Below, piece by piece: positions 8,273 through 17,423 of a DNA stretch of 64,000 nt. The notes beneath the pieces are model-generated. The model saw only the letters and a program-made list of their open reading frames with translations, did no database searches and was not told the DNA's origin. Within the stretch, counting starts at the first letter, position 1, and each line of letters opens with the position of its first letter. The stretch covers positions 1-64,000 of the forward strand of contig NZ_JAGQCY010000001.1 of NCBI RefSeq assembly GCF_024346455.1, read 5' to 3'. A program made the translations under genes and the position numbers. This stretch comes from Cyanobium sp. Aljojuca 7A6. Lineage in GTDB: Bacteria; Cyanobacteriota; Cyanobacteriia; PCC-6307; Cyanobiaceae.

Positions 8273-9711
8273 CCGGAGAGCGGGCTGAACGAAACGGCGT
8301 TCATCGGCAGCGGCACGGCGCTGGCGGCGGCTCTCGCCAGTCTCGAGGGAATCGCCGGGCATCCAGCCCAGTGGAGGTGCAGCCAGCTGGCGTGAACGTT
8401 CGGGGCGGTCCATCCTTCGCTCCTTGCTGGTGTTCCCCAGCCATCAAGTTGCCACAGTCCCTCCCCGCCTGACAACTCATCACCGATGGGCGGTTGGGGC
8501 AACAGCTGCCAGCGGTGGAACTCATGGCCGCAGAGAGCTTCACCGCGGCGCACCAGCAGCCCATCGGCACCCGGCAGGGCCTGGCGGTAGCCGAGGCTGA
8601 GCACTCCCCGGCGGGCGCTGAAAGGGAGCAGTCCGGCCATGGGGTGAGCAATCCCGTCGGCATCCTCCAGCTCCCGGCCCAGCAGCAGCAAGCCACCGCA
8701 TTCGGCCACGATCGGCAGACCGGCACGAGCCGCGGCGCTGAGGGATCCCAGGCTGCGGCGGCTGGTCGCCAGCTGGGCGGCATGCAGCTCGGGATAGCCC
8801 CCGGGTAGCAACAGCGCGCGGCAGTTCTCCGGCAGGGGCTCGTCGGCCAGGGGACTCCAGGGCACTGGCCGCAGGCCGCAGGCCGCGAGCAGCTCCTGGG
8901 CTTCGGGGTAACGGAAGTGGAAGGCCGCATCGGTGGCGATCGCCACAGGCAGCGGGCCGGAGGCGGTGGGCGGCGCCGGCGGAGTCTGTTCCAGGCACCA
9001 GCGAATCGGATCCAGCTGTTCCGGCCGGCCGGCCGGCGGCGCCAGCAGGGGCCAGAGACGGGACAGATCGAGGTGCTCTTCGGCCAGCCGGGCCCAGATC
9101 CGCTGGCGCTCGCCCAGGTCGCCCAGTTCGCCCGGGGTGAGCAGGCCCAGGTGGCGGGAGGGCAGTTCCAGGCTGGGATGGCTGGGCAGCACCCCCAGCA
9201 GGGGAACTTCGATGGCCTCGAGGGCTTCGGCGAGCAGGCGGTGGTGCCGGTCGCTGCCGACCCGGTTGAGCACCACCCCGGCCAGGGCCACCCGAGGGGG
9301 GCCGTGGTCACGGAAACCGCGCACCAGGGCCGCCAGGCTGCCGGCCTGACGCGAAGCCTCCACCACCAGCACCACCGGCAGCCCCAGCAGATCCGCCACG
9401 GCGGCGGAGCTGCCCTCACTGCCGGAGCCACGGCCATCGAACAGACCCATGACCCCCTCCACCAGCACCCGCTCGGCCCGGCCGCCATGCCAGCGGTAGC
9501 TGCGCCGCACCCACTCCTCGCCGCAGAGCAGGGTATCGAGGTTGCGGCAGGGGCGGCCCGCCACGGCCCCCAGCAACTGGGGGTCGAGGTAGTCGGGCCC
9601 CACCTTGAAGGGCTGGAGGCTCTCCCCCCGCGCCCGGGCCACGGCCGCCAGGGTGAGGCTCAGCAGGGTCTTGCCGCTGCCGCTGCAGGGGGCGGCGATC
9701 AGGCAGCTCAT
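8269..9711 (-). CDS. cbiA: Cobyrinate a,c-diamide synthase
   Basis: A 480-residue enzyme that amidates the a and c carboxylates of cobyrinic acid using glutamine and ATP, in corrin synthesis. The N-terminal DTBS/MinD-like half opens with the P-loop APCSGSGKT (residues 7-15) and KVGPDYLDP; the C-terminal class I glutamine amidotransferase half has AECGGLLLLG with the nucleophilic Cys and PGGYPELHA. Length fits CbiA/CobB of about 450-480. It lies downstream of opcA on the same strand with a gap of about 48 bases, the order seen in Synechococcus, and is coupled to acyP. Confidence 0.95.
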   Translation of the reverse strand: MSCLIAAPCSGSGKTLLSLTLAAVARARGESLQPFKVGPDYLDPQLLGAVAGRPCRNLDTLLCGEEWVRRSYRWHGGRAERVLVEGVMGLFDGRGSGSEGSSAAVADLLGLPVVLVVEASRQAGSLAALVRGFRDHGPPRVALAGVVLNRVGSDRHHRLLAEALEAIEVPLLGVLPSHPSLELPSRHLGLLTPGELGDLGERQRIWARLAEEHLDLSRLWPLLAPPAGRPEQLDPIRWCLEQTPPAPPTASGPLPVAIATDAAFHFRYPEAQELLAACGLRPVPWSPLADEPLPENCRALLLPGGYPELHAAQLATSRRSLGSLSAAARAGLPIVAECGGLLLLGRELEDADGIAHPMAGLLPFSARRGVLSLGYRQALPGADGLLVRRGEALCGHEFHRWQLLPQPPIGDELSGGEGLWQLDGWGTPARSEGWTAPNVHASWLHLHWAGCPAIPSRLARAAASAVPLPMNAVSFSPLSG

Positions 9712-9759
9712 GCGATCGGATCGGGACGGCGATGACGCGCCGCCGGATGGGAGAGCGCT

Positions 9760-11058
9760 TCAGCCTGGCAGCAGGGTGGCCGCCAGGGGCACGGCCGCCG
9801 CCAGCAGCGGAGAGGTGGAATCGTGGCCGCCGGACAGCAGGCGGGCCATTTCCATCTCCTCGCTCTCCTCGGGCAGGGGCACCACCCCCTCGGCCAGTTC
9901 CATGCTCGCCATGCCCCCCGACTCCAGACGCATGCAGCCCCCCGACTCCGAGCAGAGGATCACGCACAGGGGTGGCCTGCTCACCGGTTCGCAGATCAGC
10001 CGCATGCCGACGATGGCGCCTGGGTGGGTCTTGGGCACCCCCATGGGCACGGGCATCAGGGTGAACTGGACCGCCACCCCGTCGGTGCGCTCGAACTCTG
10101 CGGTGATTCCCGAGCCGGGCCCATCGACCTCCACCAGATAGCTGCTCACCAGGTGCCAACCCAGGCGATCGGCGACCCAGGCCGCCAGCAGCAGGCCCTT
10201 GACCGGGTGGTCCCCCTCCACGTCGATGTCGAGCTGCACCACATGGCCGAGGGCATCCCGACGGGACGGGGGGTCGAACACCATGGCCAGGGACTCGCGC
10301 CAGGTGCGCAGCCGCAGCCAGTTGAGATCGTTGACAGCCTGGCCGGAGCTGATCCGGGCCAGCATCAGGTCGAGGCAGCGGCGCGGCTCCCCGAGGGAAC
10401 TGTCGATCACCAGCCGCCGCGGCACCGGCGCCAGGGCCTCCAGCATCTCGGAGGGTTCATCCAGGCTGCTGTTCCACCACACCCAGCAGGGCAGGGTGTC
10501 ATCGATGAGGGTCTGGAACAGGTCGAGGCTCTGCTGCAGCGCTCCCATGCCGCCGCGCAGCACCACCACATCCCCGCAGGCGGCGCCAGCACCGCCCTCC
10601 TCCGGCAACGGGCAGTAGGCGGCCACGAGGGTCTCGAGGGGATGGCCGGGGTCGAGGGTGGGGGCCAGGGTGATCAGCCGCCGTGGCATGTGGGCACTGA
10701 TGGCGCTTTCCACGAACTGGCCACGCAGGTCCTGGCTCTTGTGGTCGCCATCCTTCTGGCCGATGGCCCAGGCCAGCCGGGGATCCATCGGGGCCGTGCT
10801 CAGGGGCAGGTCGGTGTCCGGCAGGGCCAGCCGGGCCGCCTCGAGAAGCTCCTGGCGCAGCAGACCTGTGATCGGGCCATCCACCCGGCCGATACGCACC
10901 ATCTGCTGCTCCAGCCAGGACGGCTCCCACACCACCAGGGTGAAGGTGGAAGCCCCGATGGATCCCTCCAGATCATGGGTCCAGAGGCGTTGAAGATAGG
11001 GATGGACCTCCTCGGGCGGCAGATCGAGGGGAGCCTGGAGGGTGAGCTGGGGAGCCAT
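9760..11058 (-). CDS. opcA: Glucose-6-phosphate dehydrogenase assembly protein OpcA
   Basis: A 432-residue protein starting at ATG 11058. OpcA is the redox-sensitive activator of cyanobacterial glucose-6-phosphate dehydrogenase and is recognised here by overall pattern (MAPQLTLQAPLDLPPEEV start, a central CWVWWN segment) and by position: it follows zwf on the same strand with a 70-base gap. No catalytic motif is expected. With zwf it controls entry of carbon into the oxidative pentose phosphate pathway at night. Confidence 0.95.
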   Translation of the reverse strand: MAPQLTLQAPLDLPPEEVHPYLQRLWTHDLEGSIGASTFTLVVWEPSWLEQQMVRIGRVDGPITGLLRQELLEAARLALPDTDLPLSTAPMDPRLAWAIGQKDGDHKSQDLRGQFVESAISAHMPRRLITLAPTLDPGHPLETLVAAYCPLPEEGGAGAACGDVVVLRGGMGALQQSLDLFQTLIDDTLPCWVWWNSSLDEPSEMLEALAPVPRRLVIDSSLGEPRRCLDLMLARISSGQAVNDLNWLRLRTWRESLAMVFDPPSRRDALGHVVQLDIDVEGDHPVKGLLLAAWVADRLGWHLVSSYLVEVDGPGSGITAEFERTDGVAVQFTLMPVPMGVPKTHPGAIVGMRLICEPVSRPPLCVILCSESGGCMRLESGGMASMELAEGVVPLPEESEEMEMARLLSGGHDSTSPLLAAAVPLAATLLPG

Positions 11059-11128
11059 GGGGGCGCGGAAGGGTCGGAGATCGCTGGTCGGCGGAAATGG
11101 ATCGGACGTGGGGGCCTGGGGCCGTTCG

Positions 11129-12652
11129 TCAGGGGCGGCGCCAGCTCAGGCCGTCCTCGGCCAGGAGGCCGTCGGCGGCGGCCGGACCCCAGGTGCGGGC
11201 TTCATAGGGGTGAACCGGTAGCTGCCAGGGGGATTCCTCGATCAGGGCCAGCAGCGGGGTGTAGAGCCGCCAGGCCGCTTCCACTTCGTCGCTGCGGGTG
11301 AACAGGGTGGGGTCTCCCAGCATGGCGTCGGCGAGCAGCCGGACGTAGCCCTCATCGGAAGGTTCCCCGAAGGATTCGTCGTAGCTGAAGGCCATGTCGA
11401 CGGGCCGGCTGCGCATCCCCGAACCCGGCGCCTTGACCTCGAACTTGAACTCGGCGCCCTCATCGGGCTGGATGCGCAGGATCAGCTGGTTGGGGGTGGG
11501 GGCGCCACCGGCGGCGTCGAAGAGATGCACCGGGGCCTCGCGGAAGGTGAGCACCACTTCGCTGAGGCGCTTCGGCAGACGCTTGCCAGTGCGCAGATAG
11601 AAGGGGACCCCCTGCCAGCGCCAGTTGTTGATGGCCACCTTCATGGCCACGTAGGTCTCGGTGGTGCTGTTGGGGTTCACCCCGGGCTCCTGGCGGTAGC
11701 CGGGCAGGGGCTTGGCCAGGCTGCCGCCGGCGGCGTACTGGCCGCGCACACAGCACTTCCAGGCCTCCTCCTCATTGGCCAGGCGGGCCGACTGCAGCAC
11801 CTTGGCCTTCTCGTTGCGGATCGCCTCCGGATCGAAGCGGCCGGGGGCTTCCATCGCCGTCAGGGCCAGGATCTGGGTGAGGTGGTTCTGCACCATGTCC
11901 CGCAGGGCGCCGGAGGATTCGTAGTAGCCGGCCCGTTCCTCCACCCCTACGGTTTCGGCCGCCGTGATCTGGACGCTGGAGATGTAGTTGCGGTTCCAGA
12001 TCGGCTCGAAGATCGTGTTGGCGAAGCGCAACACCAGGATGTTCTGGACCGTTTCCTTGCCCAGGTAATGGTCGATGCGGAACACCTGGCTTTCCTTGGC
12101 GCAGGCCTGCACCACCTTGTTGAGGGCCTGGGCGCTGGCGTAATCACGGCCGAAGGGTTTCTCGATCACCACCCGGCTGCGCTCGGGATCGGCCAGCAGG
12201 CCCGCCCCGGCCAGGGCACGGCAGCCGCTGCCGTAGAACTCGGGCGACACCGAGAGGTAGAAGGTGCGGTTGCCGCGGGTGGCCCGCAACCGGTCGATGC
12301 CCTCCAGCCGCTGGCCGAGGCGCACCAGGTGCTCGGGCTGCTGCAGATCCACCGGCTCGTAGAAAAGACCCTGGGCGAACTGCTCCCAGGCGCTGCGATG
12401 GGCGGCGATTTCCTCCGCCAGCGCGGCGCCCATCTTGTCGCGAAACTCCTCGTCGCTCCAGGGTCGCCGGGCGCAGCCGAGCACGGCGAATTCGCTCGGC
12501 AAGCGGCGCTGGCGGAACAGCTCGAACAGGGCCGGGATCAGCTTGCGGTGGGTGAGATCGCCGCTGGCCCCGAAGATGACGATGCACTGGGGCGAGATCA
12601 CCCGCTCCTGGCGCAGACCCACCCGCAGGGGATTGGTGAGGATGGCGGTCAT
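11129..12652 (-). CDS. zwf: Glucose-6-phosphate 1-dehydrogenase
   Basis: A 507-residue NADP-dependent dehydrogenase from ATG 12652, first enzyme of the oxidative pentose phosphate pathway. The nucleotide-binding motif IFGASGDLTHRKL is near residue 27 and the signature RIDHYLGKETVQN, with the catalytic histidine, is near residue 197. Cysteines occur in the positions typical of a cyanobacterial enzyme under redox control, though I cannot confirm the pairs. It is followed by opcA and preceded by petH, a cluster seen in Synechococcus that joins NADPH-forming activities. Confidence 0.97.
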   Translation of the reverse strand: MTAILTNPLRVGLRQERVISPQCIVIFGASGDLTHRKLIPALFELFRQRRLPSEFAVLGCARRPWSDEEFRDKMGAALAEEIAAHRSAWEQFAQGLFYEPVDLQQPEHLVRLGQRLEGIDRLRATRGNRTFYLSVSPEFYGSGCRALAGAGLLADPERSRVVIEKPFGRDYASAQALNKVVQACAKESQVFRIDHYLGKETVQNILVLRFANTIFEPIWNRNYISSVQITAAETVGVEERAGYYESSGALRDMVQNHLTQILALTAMEAPGRFDPEAIRNEKAKVLQSARLANEEEAWKCCVRGQYAAGGSLAKPLPGYRQEPGVNPNSTTETYVAMKVAINNWRWQGVPFYLRTGKRLPKRLSEVVLTFREAPVHLFDAAGGAPTPNQLILRIQPDEGAEFKFEVKAPGSGMRSRPVDMAFSYDESFGEPSDEGYVRLLADAMLGDPTLFTRSDEVEAAWRLYTPLLALIEESPWQLPVHPYEARTWGPAAADGLLAEDGLSWRRP

Positions 12653-12757
12653 GGGGAGGGCGTCCGGTCACCCTGGTTTAACGGCTGCTCCGGCATCCCG
12701 CTGCATCGCCGCCGCAGGGAGCCTGCCGGTGTGTGCATTCTCGGATCGTCGGCCATG

Positions 12758-12783
12758 AAAAAGGCCCGCTGGAAGCGGGCCTT
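12758..12783 (-). terminator. Rho-independent terminator of petH
   Basis: On the minus strand a GC-rich hairpin (stem GGCCCGC/GCGGGCC at 12763-12769 and 12775-12781, five-base loop) is followed by five T residues (12762-12758). It lies 34 bases beyond the petH stop, so petH is probably transcribed separately from zwf. Confidence 0.85.
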
Positions 12784-12816
12784 GAAGCGGTTGGGGAGTC
12801 TGGTTGGCCGCTGGGG

Positions 12817-14034
<1,218 letters not shown>

Positions 14035-14071
14035 TCAGACCCATCGGTGTGCCTTCTTTGACCGGAAAGCG

Positions 14072-14095
14072 GAAACACGGGCTAGTTTGTGTTTC
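14072..14095. promoter_or_regulatory. Inverted repeat between petH and the START-like gene
   Basis: Perfect 7-base arms GAAACAC (14072-14078) and GTGTTTC (14089-14095) flank a 10-base spacer. It sits 41 bases upstream of the petH ATG and 16 bases upstream of the proposed start of the divergent gene. It does not match the NtcA box. Operator function is inferred from symmetry and position only. Confidence 0.4.
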
Positions 14096-14110
14096 GACGC
14101 ACCCTTGCCG

Positions 14111-14737
14111 GTGCCGTCCGCTGCCTCCTTCCCCCAAGCCCCGAGCGAGCTCCGATCCGTCTTGGCACAGCTTCTGGCGTTGTTTCCCAGCCCCGTGACC
14201 CTCCCGTCCCCCGAGGCCATGGTCGCCAGAGAGGCCTGTTGTGCCCTCGACACGATCCAGCAGGAGATGGAACGATTGCCCCAGGGCACCCGTCGTCTGG
14301 CGGTGCAGCTGCGCCTCAACCTTGCTCCCGAGTGGATCTGGTCGGTCCTCACCGACTACGACCACCTCGATCAGTTCATCCCCAACCTGGCCAGTTCCCG
14401 CCAGCTCTGGCGTCGCGGCAACCAGGTGGCCCTGGAGCAGGTGGGCACCCAGCAGTTCTGCGGCCTGCGCTTCAGTGCCCGCGTGCAGCTGGAGCTCAAT
14501 GAAGAGCCTGACCAGGGCTGCCTCGCCTTCCGCATGCTGGAGGGCGATTTCCGCTGCTTCCAGGGCCTCTGGCAGGTGGGTGTCGACGACACCAGCACCT
14601 GGCTCCTCTACGACCTCACGGTGCAGGGCAAACCGGGCATGCCGATCGGTCTGATCGAGCAGCGTCTCAAGGAGGACCTGGCCAGCAATCTCCGTGGCGT
14701 GCAGCGGGAAGCCCAGCGGCGCTTCGAAGCGGGCTGA
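14111..14737 (+). CDS. SRPBCC (START-like/polyketide cyclase-like) protein
   Basis: About 208 residues if started at GTG 14111; ATG 14219 would give 172. The C-terminal 150 residues carry the coenzyme-Q-binding/START-like pattern: a LAPEWIWSVLTDYDHLDQFI segment, alternating strands, and a final amphipathic helix GLIEQRLKEDLASNLRGV. Such proteins form a cavity for hydrophobic ligands; the ligand is unknown. The gene is conserved in picocyanobacteria from memory of the family, next to petH. No Shine-Dalgarno sequence separates the start choices. Confidence 0.8.
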   Translation: MPSAASFPQAPSELRSVLAQLLALFPSPVTLPSPEAMVAREACCALDTIQQEMERLPQGTRRLAVQLRLNLAPEWIWSVLTDYDHLDQFIPNLASSRQLWRRGNQVALEQVGTQQFCGLRFSARVQLELNEEPDQGCLAFRMLEGDFRCFQGLWQVGVDDTSTWLLYDLTVQGKPGMPIGLIEQRLKEDLASNLRGVQREAQRRFEAG

Positions 14738-14864
14738 AATCCTTCGCGGCACAAGGCCGAGAGTTGGGCATGAAGGCTTAGCCGCCAACGTGATTGGCTG
14801 CCCATCGGGAAACGGATGACCCCGCGGTCCAAAGCATCACCGCCTCGGACCCGGAACCGATGCA

Positions 14865-14937
14865 TACCCCCAAGGGGATTCGAACCCCTGTCGCCTCCGT
14901 GAAAGGGAGGTGTCCTAGGCCTCTAGACGATGGGGGC
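14865..14937 (-). tRNA. trnE: tRNA-Glu (anticodon TTC)
   Basis: The minus strand reads as a complete 73-base cloverleaf. The acceptor is GCCCCCA paired with TGGGGGT including a G-U first pair, followed by discriminator A. The D arm is followed by the anticodon stem CCTCC/GGAGG enclosing CTTTCAC, with TTC as anticodon, and the T loop GGTTCGAATCC. CCA is not encoded. In cyanobacteria this tRNA supplies both translation and the glutamyl-tRNA route to 5-aminolevulinate for chlorophyll and bilins. Confidence 0.97.
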
Positions 14938-15001
14938 GAGGCCACAGCCGGCTTGCGGCCGATCTGATGTGATGGACGCTACGGGCCAGAGGGACCCTTC
15001 G

Positions 15002-16192
15002 TCAAGGAAGGCCAGTGGCGGCGGACGGTTCGCTGGCAGCGCGCACCGGCTCTGGGGAGCTCTGGCCGGTCCAGACCGGCACCGTGAAGTTGAAGCAGGC
15101 GCCCTCACCGGGTTCGGATACCACCCAGATGCGGCCCCCATGCACCTCGGCGATGCGGCGGCACACGGAGAGCCCAACGCCAAAGCCGGAGGTGGTGCCG
15201 GAGGTCTGGGGCAGACGCACCCGGTCCTGGAAGATGCGGTGCTGCTCCTGGCGGGGAATGCCCGGGCCGCTGTCGCAAATGCTCACCTGCACCCACTGGC
15301 TGGTGCGGTGCATGAGGCTGAGGCTCACCTTGCCGCCATCGGGGGTGAACTTCAGGGCGTTCTCCAACAGATTGAGCAGCACCTGGCGCATGCGCCGCTG
15401 GTCGGCATGGACATCGGGCAGGTCGGAGGGGATGTCGGTGACCAGCTGCAACCCCCGACCCAGCCAGAGCTTCTCCAACTCCAGGATCGCTTCGGCCGCC
15501 ACCTGGCTCAGGTCGAGGCGCTGGGGATTGAACATGGCCTCCCAGCGGGTGGTGCCCACCTCCAGCAGGTCCCTGGAGAGGGCCTCAATGTCGTCGAGCC
15601 TGCGGTTGAGCACGTCGCGGAAGCGGCTCTCGTCGATCTGGCCCAGGGCGTGGCTCTGCAGGGCCAGCTTGGCGGCGGTGAGAGGGGTGCGCAGCTCATG
15701 GGCCACCATGCGCAGCAAGCGTTCCTGGACCCCGAGCCGCTCGATCAGGGTTTCGTTCTCCTGTCGCAGCACCAGCAGCTGGTCCTCAAGCTGCACCTCC
15801 CGCTGGCTGCGGCTGCCGTCGATCTCCGCCGGCCTCAGGCTGAGCCCCAGGCTGGTGACCACCTCCATCTGCTGCCAGCGGGGTAGCCAGGTGCGCAGCT
15901 GCACTGCCAGGGTGTTGCCCGCGAAGACCTGCTTCGGCAGGGGGTCGAGCTTGATCAGGGCCGGGGTAGCCACCAGCCGGTGCAGTTCGAGCAGCTCGGG
16001 ATGGTCGGCGGGATCGGCCACCTGAAGCGACACCTTGCAGGTGCACTCCTCGGAGTTGAGGAAACCCAGCAAGGCACGAAGGTCGGCCGATGCCATGTGG
16101 TGGTGGGCGGCCACCAGGAGCAACTTCAGCGGTTTCTGGGGCTCACCGCCGGCCGCGCTGGCCTCAGCGGTGGCGACCGGCACCGCCGACAT
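15002..16192 (-). CDS. sasA: Circadian output histidine kinase SasA
   Basis: A 396-residue kinase from ATG 16192 ([10 protein letters not shown]). The N-terminal KaiB-like thioredoxin-fold domain (about residues 20-108) competes with KaiB for KaiC. A coiled coil (about 130-160) leads to the H box [10 protein letters not shown] with phospho-acceptor His165. The HATPase domain has the N box [16 protein letters not shown], the G1 box CDSGPGIP and the G2 box GFGVGLSVC. SasA autophosphorylates on KaiC and passes phosphate to RpaA. An in-frame extension to 16450 is out-of-family. The kai genes and rpaA are not in the window. Confidence 0.95.
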   Translation of the reverse strand: MSAVPVATAEASAAGGEPQKPLKLLLVAAHHHMASADLRALLGFLNSEECTCKVSLQVADPADHPELLELHRLVATPALIKLDPLPKQVFAGNTLAVQLRTWLPRWQQMEVVTSLGLSLRPAEIDGSRSQREVQLEDQLLVLRQENETLIERLGVQERLLRMVAHELRTPLTAAKLALQSHALGQIDESRFRDVLNRRLDDIEALSRDLLEVGTTRWEAMFNPQRLDLSQVAAEAILELEKLWLGRGLQLVTDIPSDLPDVHADQRRMRQVLLNLLENALKFTPDGGKVSLSLMHRTSQWVQVSICDSGPGIPRQEQHRIFQDRVRLPQTSGTTSGFGVGLSVCRRIAEVHGGRIWVVSEPGEGACFNFTVPVWTGQSSPEPVRAASEPSAATGLP

Positions 16193-16328
16193 CGGGAACT
16201 CGGACTCCCCCAAGACCGGCAACGGCAGGCATGCGGCAATGCACCCAACCTTATGGGGTTCTGGGCACAACCCCGTGAACCTCGCTAGGACTTCAGGCAA
16301 CGACTGTCTGTGCCGGGGTGGGCCAGCT

Positions 16329-16886
16329 ATGACCACACCAAGACAGCCGGGCCTTGCCAGCGGGGGGCCCGTGCAGAGCCGTATCCGCCTCGACACCAGC
16401 GTGCGGCGCTGGTTTGCCCGCAACCTGGGCCTGTGGCGCTCGCGCCGCACCTACTTCTTCACCGAGGACGACGCGGTGCTGCGCGTCGACATGAACCTGC
16501 GCATCGAGGTCCACAGCGAATTGGTGGACGGGGATGAGGGCTACCGGTTCACCTGGTGGGCGGAGGGGCATCAGCCCTTCTTTGAGAGCAAACCCGACTA
16601 CAGACCCGAGGGCACCATGGAGGCCTGGCTGTGCGGCCACCAGTTGCGGCGCAGCTGCGGCTATCTGGCGGGGGCCCCCACCGTCAGCCAGATCCGCCAG
16701 ATCGATGAACACACCATGGCGTTCCAGTCCCACTACGACGATTGGGAGGTGCTGGAGCAGATCCGCCTGGTGGATGGGGACAACTACCGCTCCCGCTCGA
16801 TCCATACCTGGCGCCACGGCAGCCTCGAACTGGTGGAGCTCCACCACGAGATCCGGCTGGAGCCAGCGGGAGAGCCGATCGGTTAA
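16329..16886 (+). CDS. Conserved hypothetical protein, possible lipocalin-fold
   Basis: A 185-residue soluble protein from ATG 16329. It opens with a [17 protein letters not shown] motif followed by alternating strands rich in aromatic and acidic residues ([22 protein letters not shown]). The opening resembles the GxW entry of lipocalin-like proteins such as CpcS/CpeS bilin lyases, but the similarity is weak and I do not assign bilin lyase function. It is divergent from sasA with a 136-base gap. It is most likely a lineage-conserved cyanobacterial protein of unknown role. Confidence 0.7.
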   Translation: MTTPRQPGLASGGPVQSRIRLDTSVRRWFARNLGLWRSRRTYFFTEDDAVLRVDMNLRIEVHSELVDGDEGYRFTWWAEGHQPFFESKPDYRPEGTMEAWLCGHQLRRSCGYLAGAPTVSQIRQIDEHTMAFQSHYDDWEVLEQIRLVDGDNYRSRSIHTWRHGSLELVELHHEIRLEPAGEPIG

Positions 16887-16963
16887 TCGCTGTCAGCGCC
16901 TTGGCCACGGCGCCAGGGCCGCCTCGCGGAGCGGTCTCTGTGGCGGGTGTGGCAGCCGCTGCG

Positions 16964-17416
16964 ATGCATCACGATGGAGGTTCACGGATTCCTACCCCTT
17001 TGTCTCTCCTGCTTCGCCGCACCCGGCCGCTGCTGGCAGCACCCCTGCTGGCCATGCCGTTGCTGCTGGCTCCCGTGGCAGCCCACGCCGCACCCGCCAC
17101 CGCCGCTGAGATGGGTCTCTACACCCGCATCGGCGCCGTCAACGTCTGCATCTCCCGCGCCGCCGGTATCGACTTCGAGAAATCGGTGGGCATTGCCGGA
17201 GAAACCATCGCCCAGCTGATTCTCGGCCAGCACAAGGGCGAAATCCAACAGGTGGGCACCAAAGCCCTCTCCATCGAGGAGTTGCGCCGCGGTGCCATCA
17301 ACTCGGCTGTGCTTGGAGCGGCCGAGATCTGCCCCAAGGAGGTCCCGGCCGACGTGATGAAGAAGGTTCAGGACGCCATCAAGCAGCAGGGCGCCGCCAA
17401 GCCAGCCCCCAAGTGA
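16964..17416 (+). CDS. Exported conserved hypothetical protein
   Basis: About 150 residues from ATG 16964; an in-frame TTG at 17000 would give a cleaner signal peptide (SLLLRRTRPLLAAPLL, ending AHAAPA). The mature part is about 105 residues, mostly helical, with two cysteines (VNVCISRA and EICPKEV) that could form a disulfide. No family name can be given from sequence. It lies seven bases before pepN on the same strand, so the two may be co-transcribed. Location is predicted to be the periplasm or thylakoid lumen. Confidence 0.75.
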   Translation: MHHDGGSRIPTPLSLLLRRTRPLLAAPLLAMPLLLAPVAAHAAPATAAEMGLYTRIGAVNVCISRAAGIDFEKSVGIAGETIAQLILGQHKGEIQQVGTKALSIEELRRGAINSAVLGAAEICPKEVPADVMKKVQDAIKQQGAAKPAPK

Positions 17417-17423
17417 GTCTCTG

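Noticed and set aside
9712-9760. Possible cobalamin riboswitch upstream of cbiA
   Set aside because: The gap of about 48 bases is too short for a cobalamin riboswitch, and no B12-box was seen.
16255-16274. GGGGTT/AACCCC inverted repeat between sasA and the divergent gene
   Set aside because: Six-base arms in GC-rich DNA are expected by chance, and there is no U-tract or conserved spacing to support a terminator or operator.
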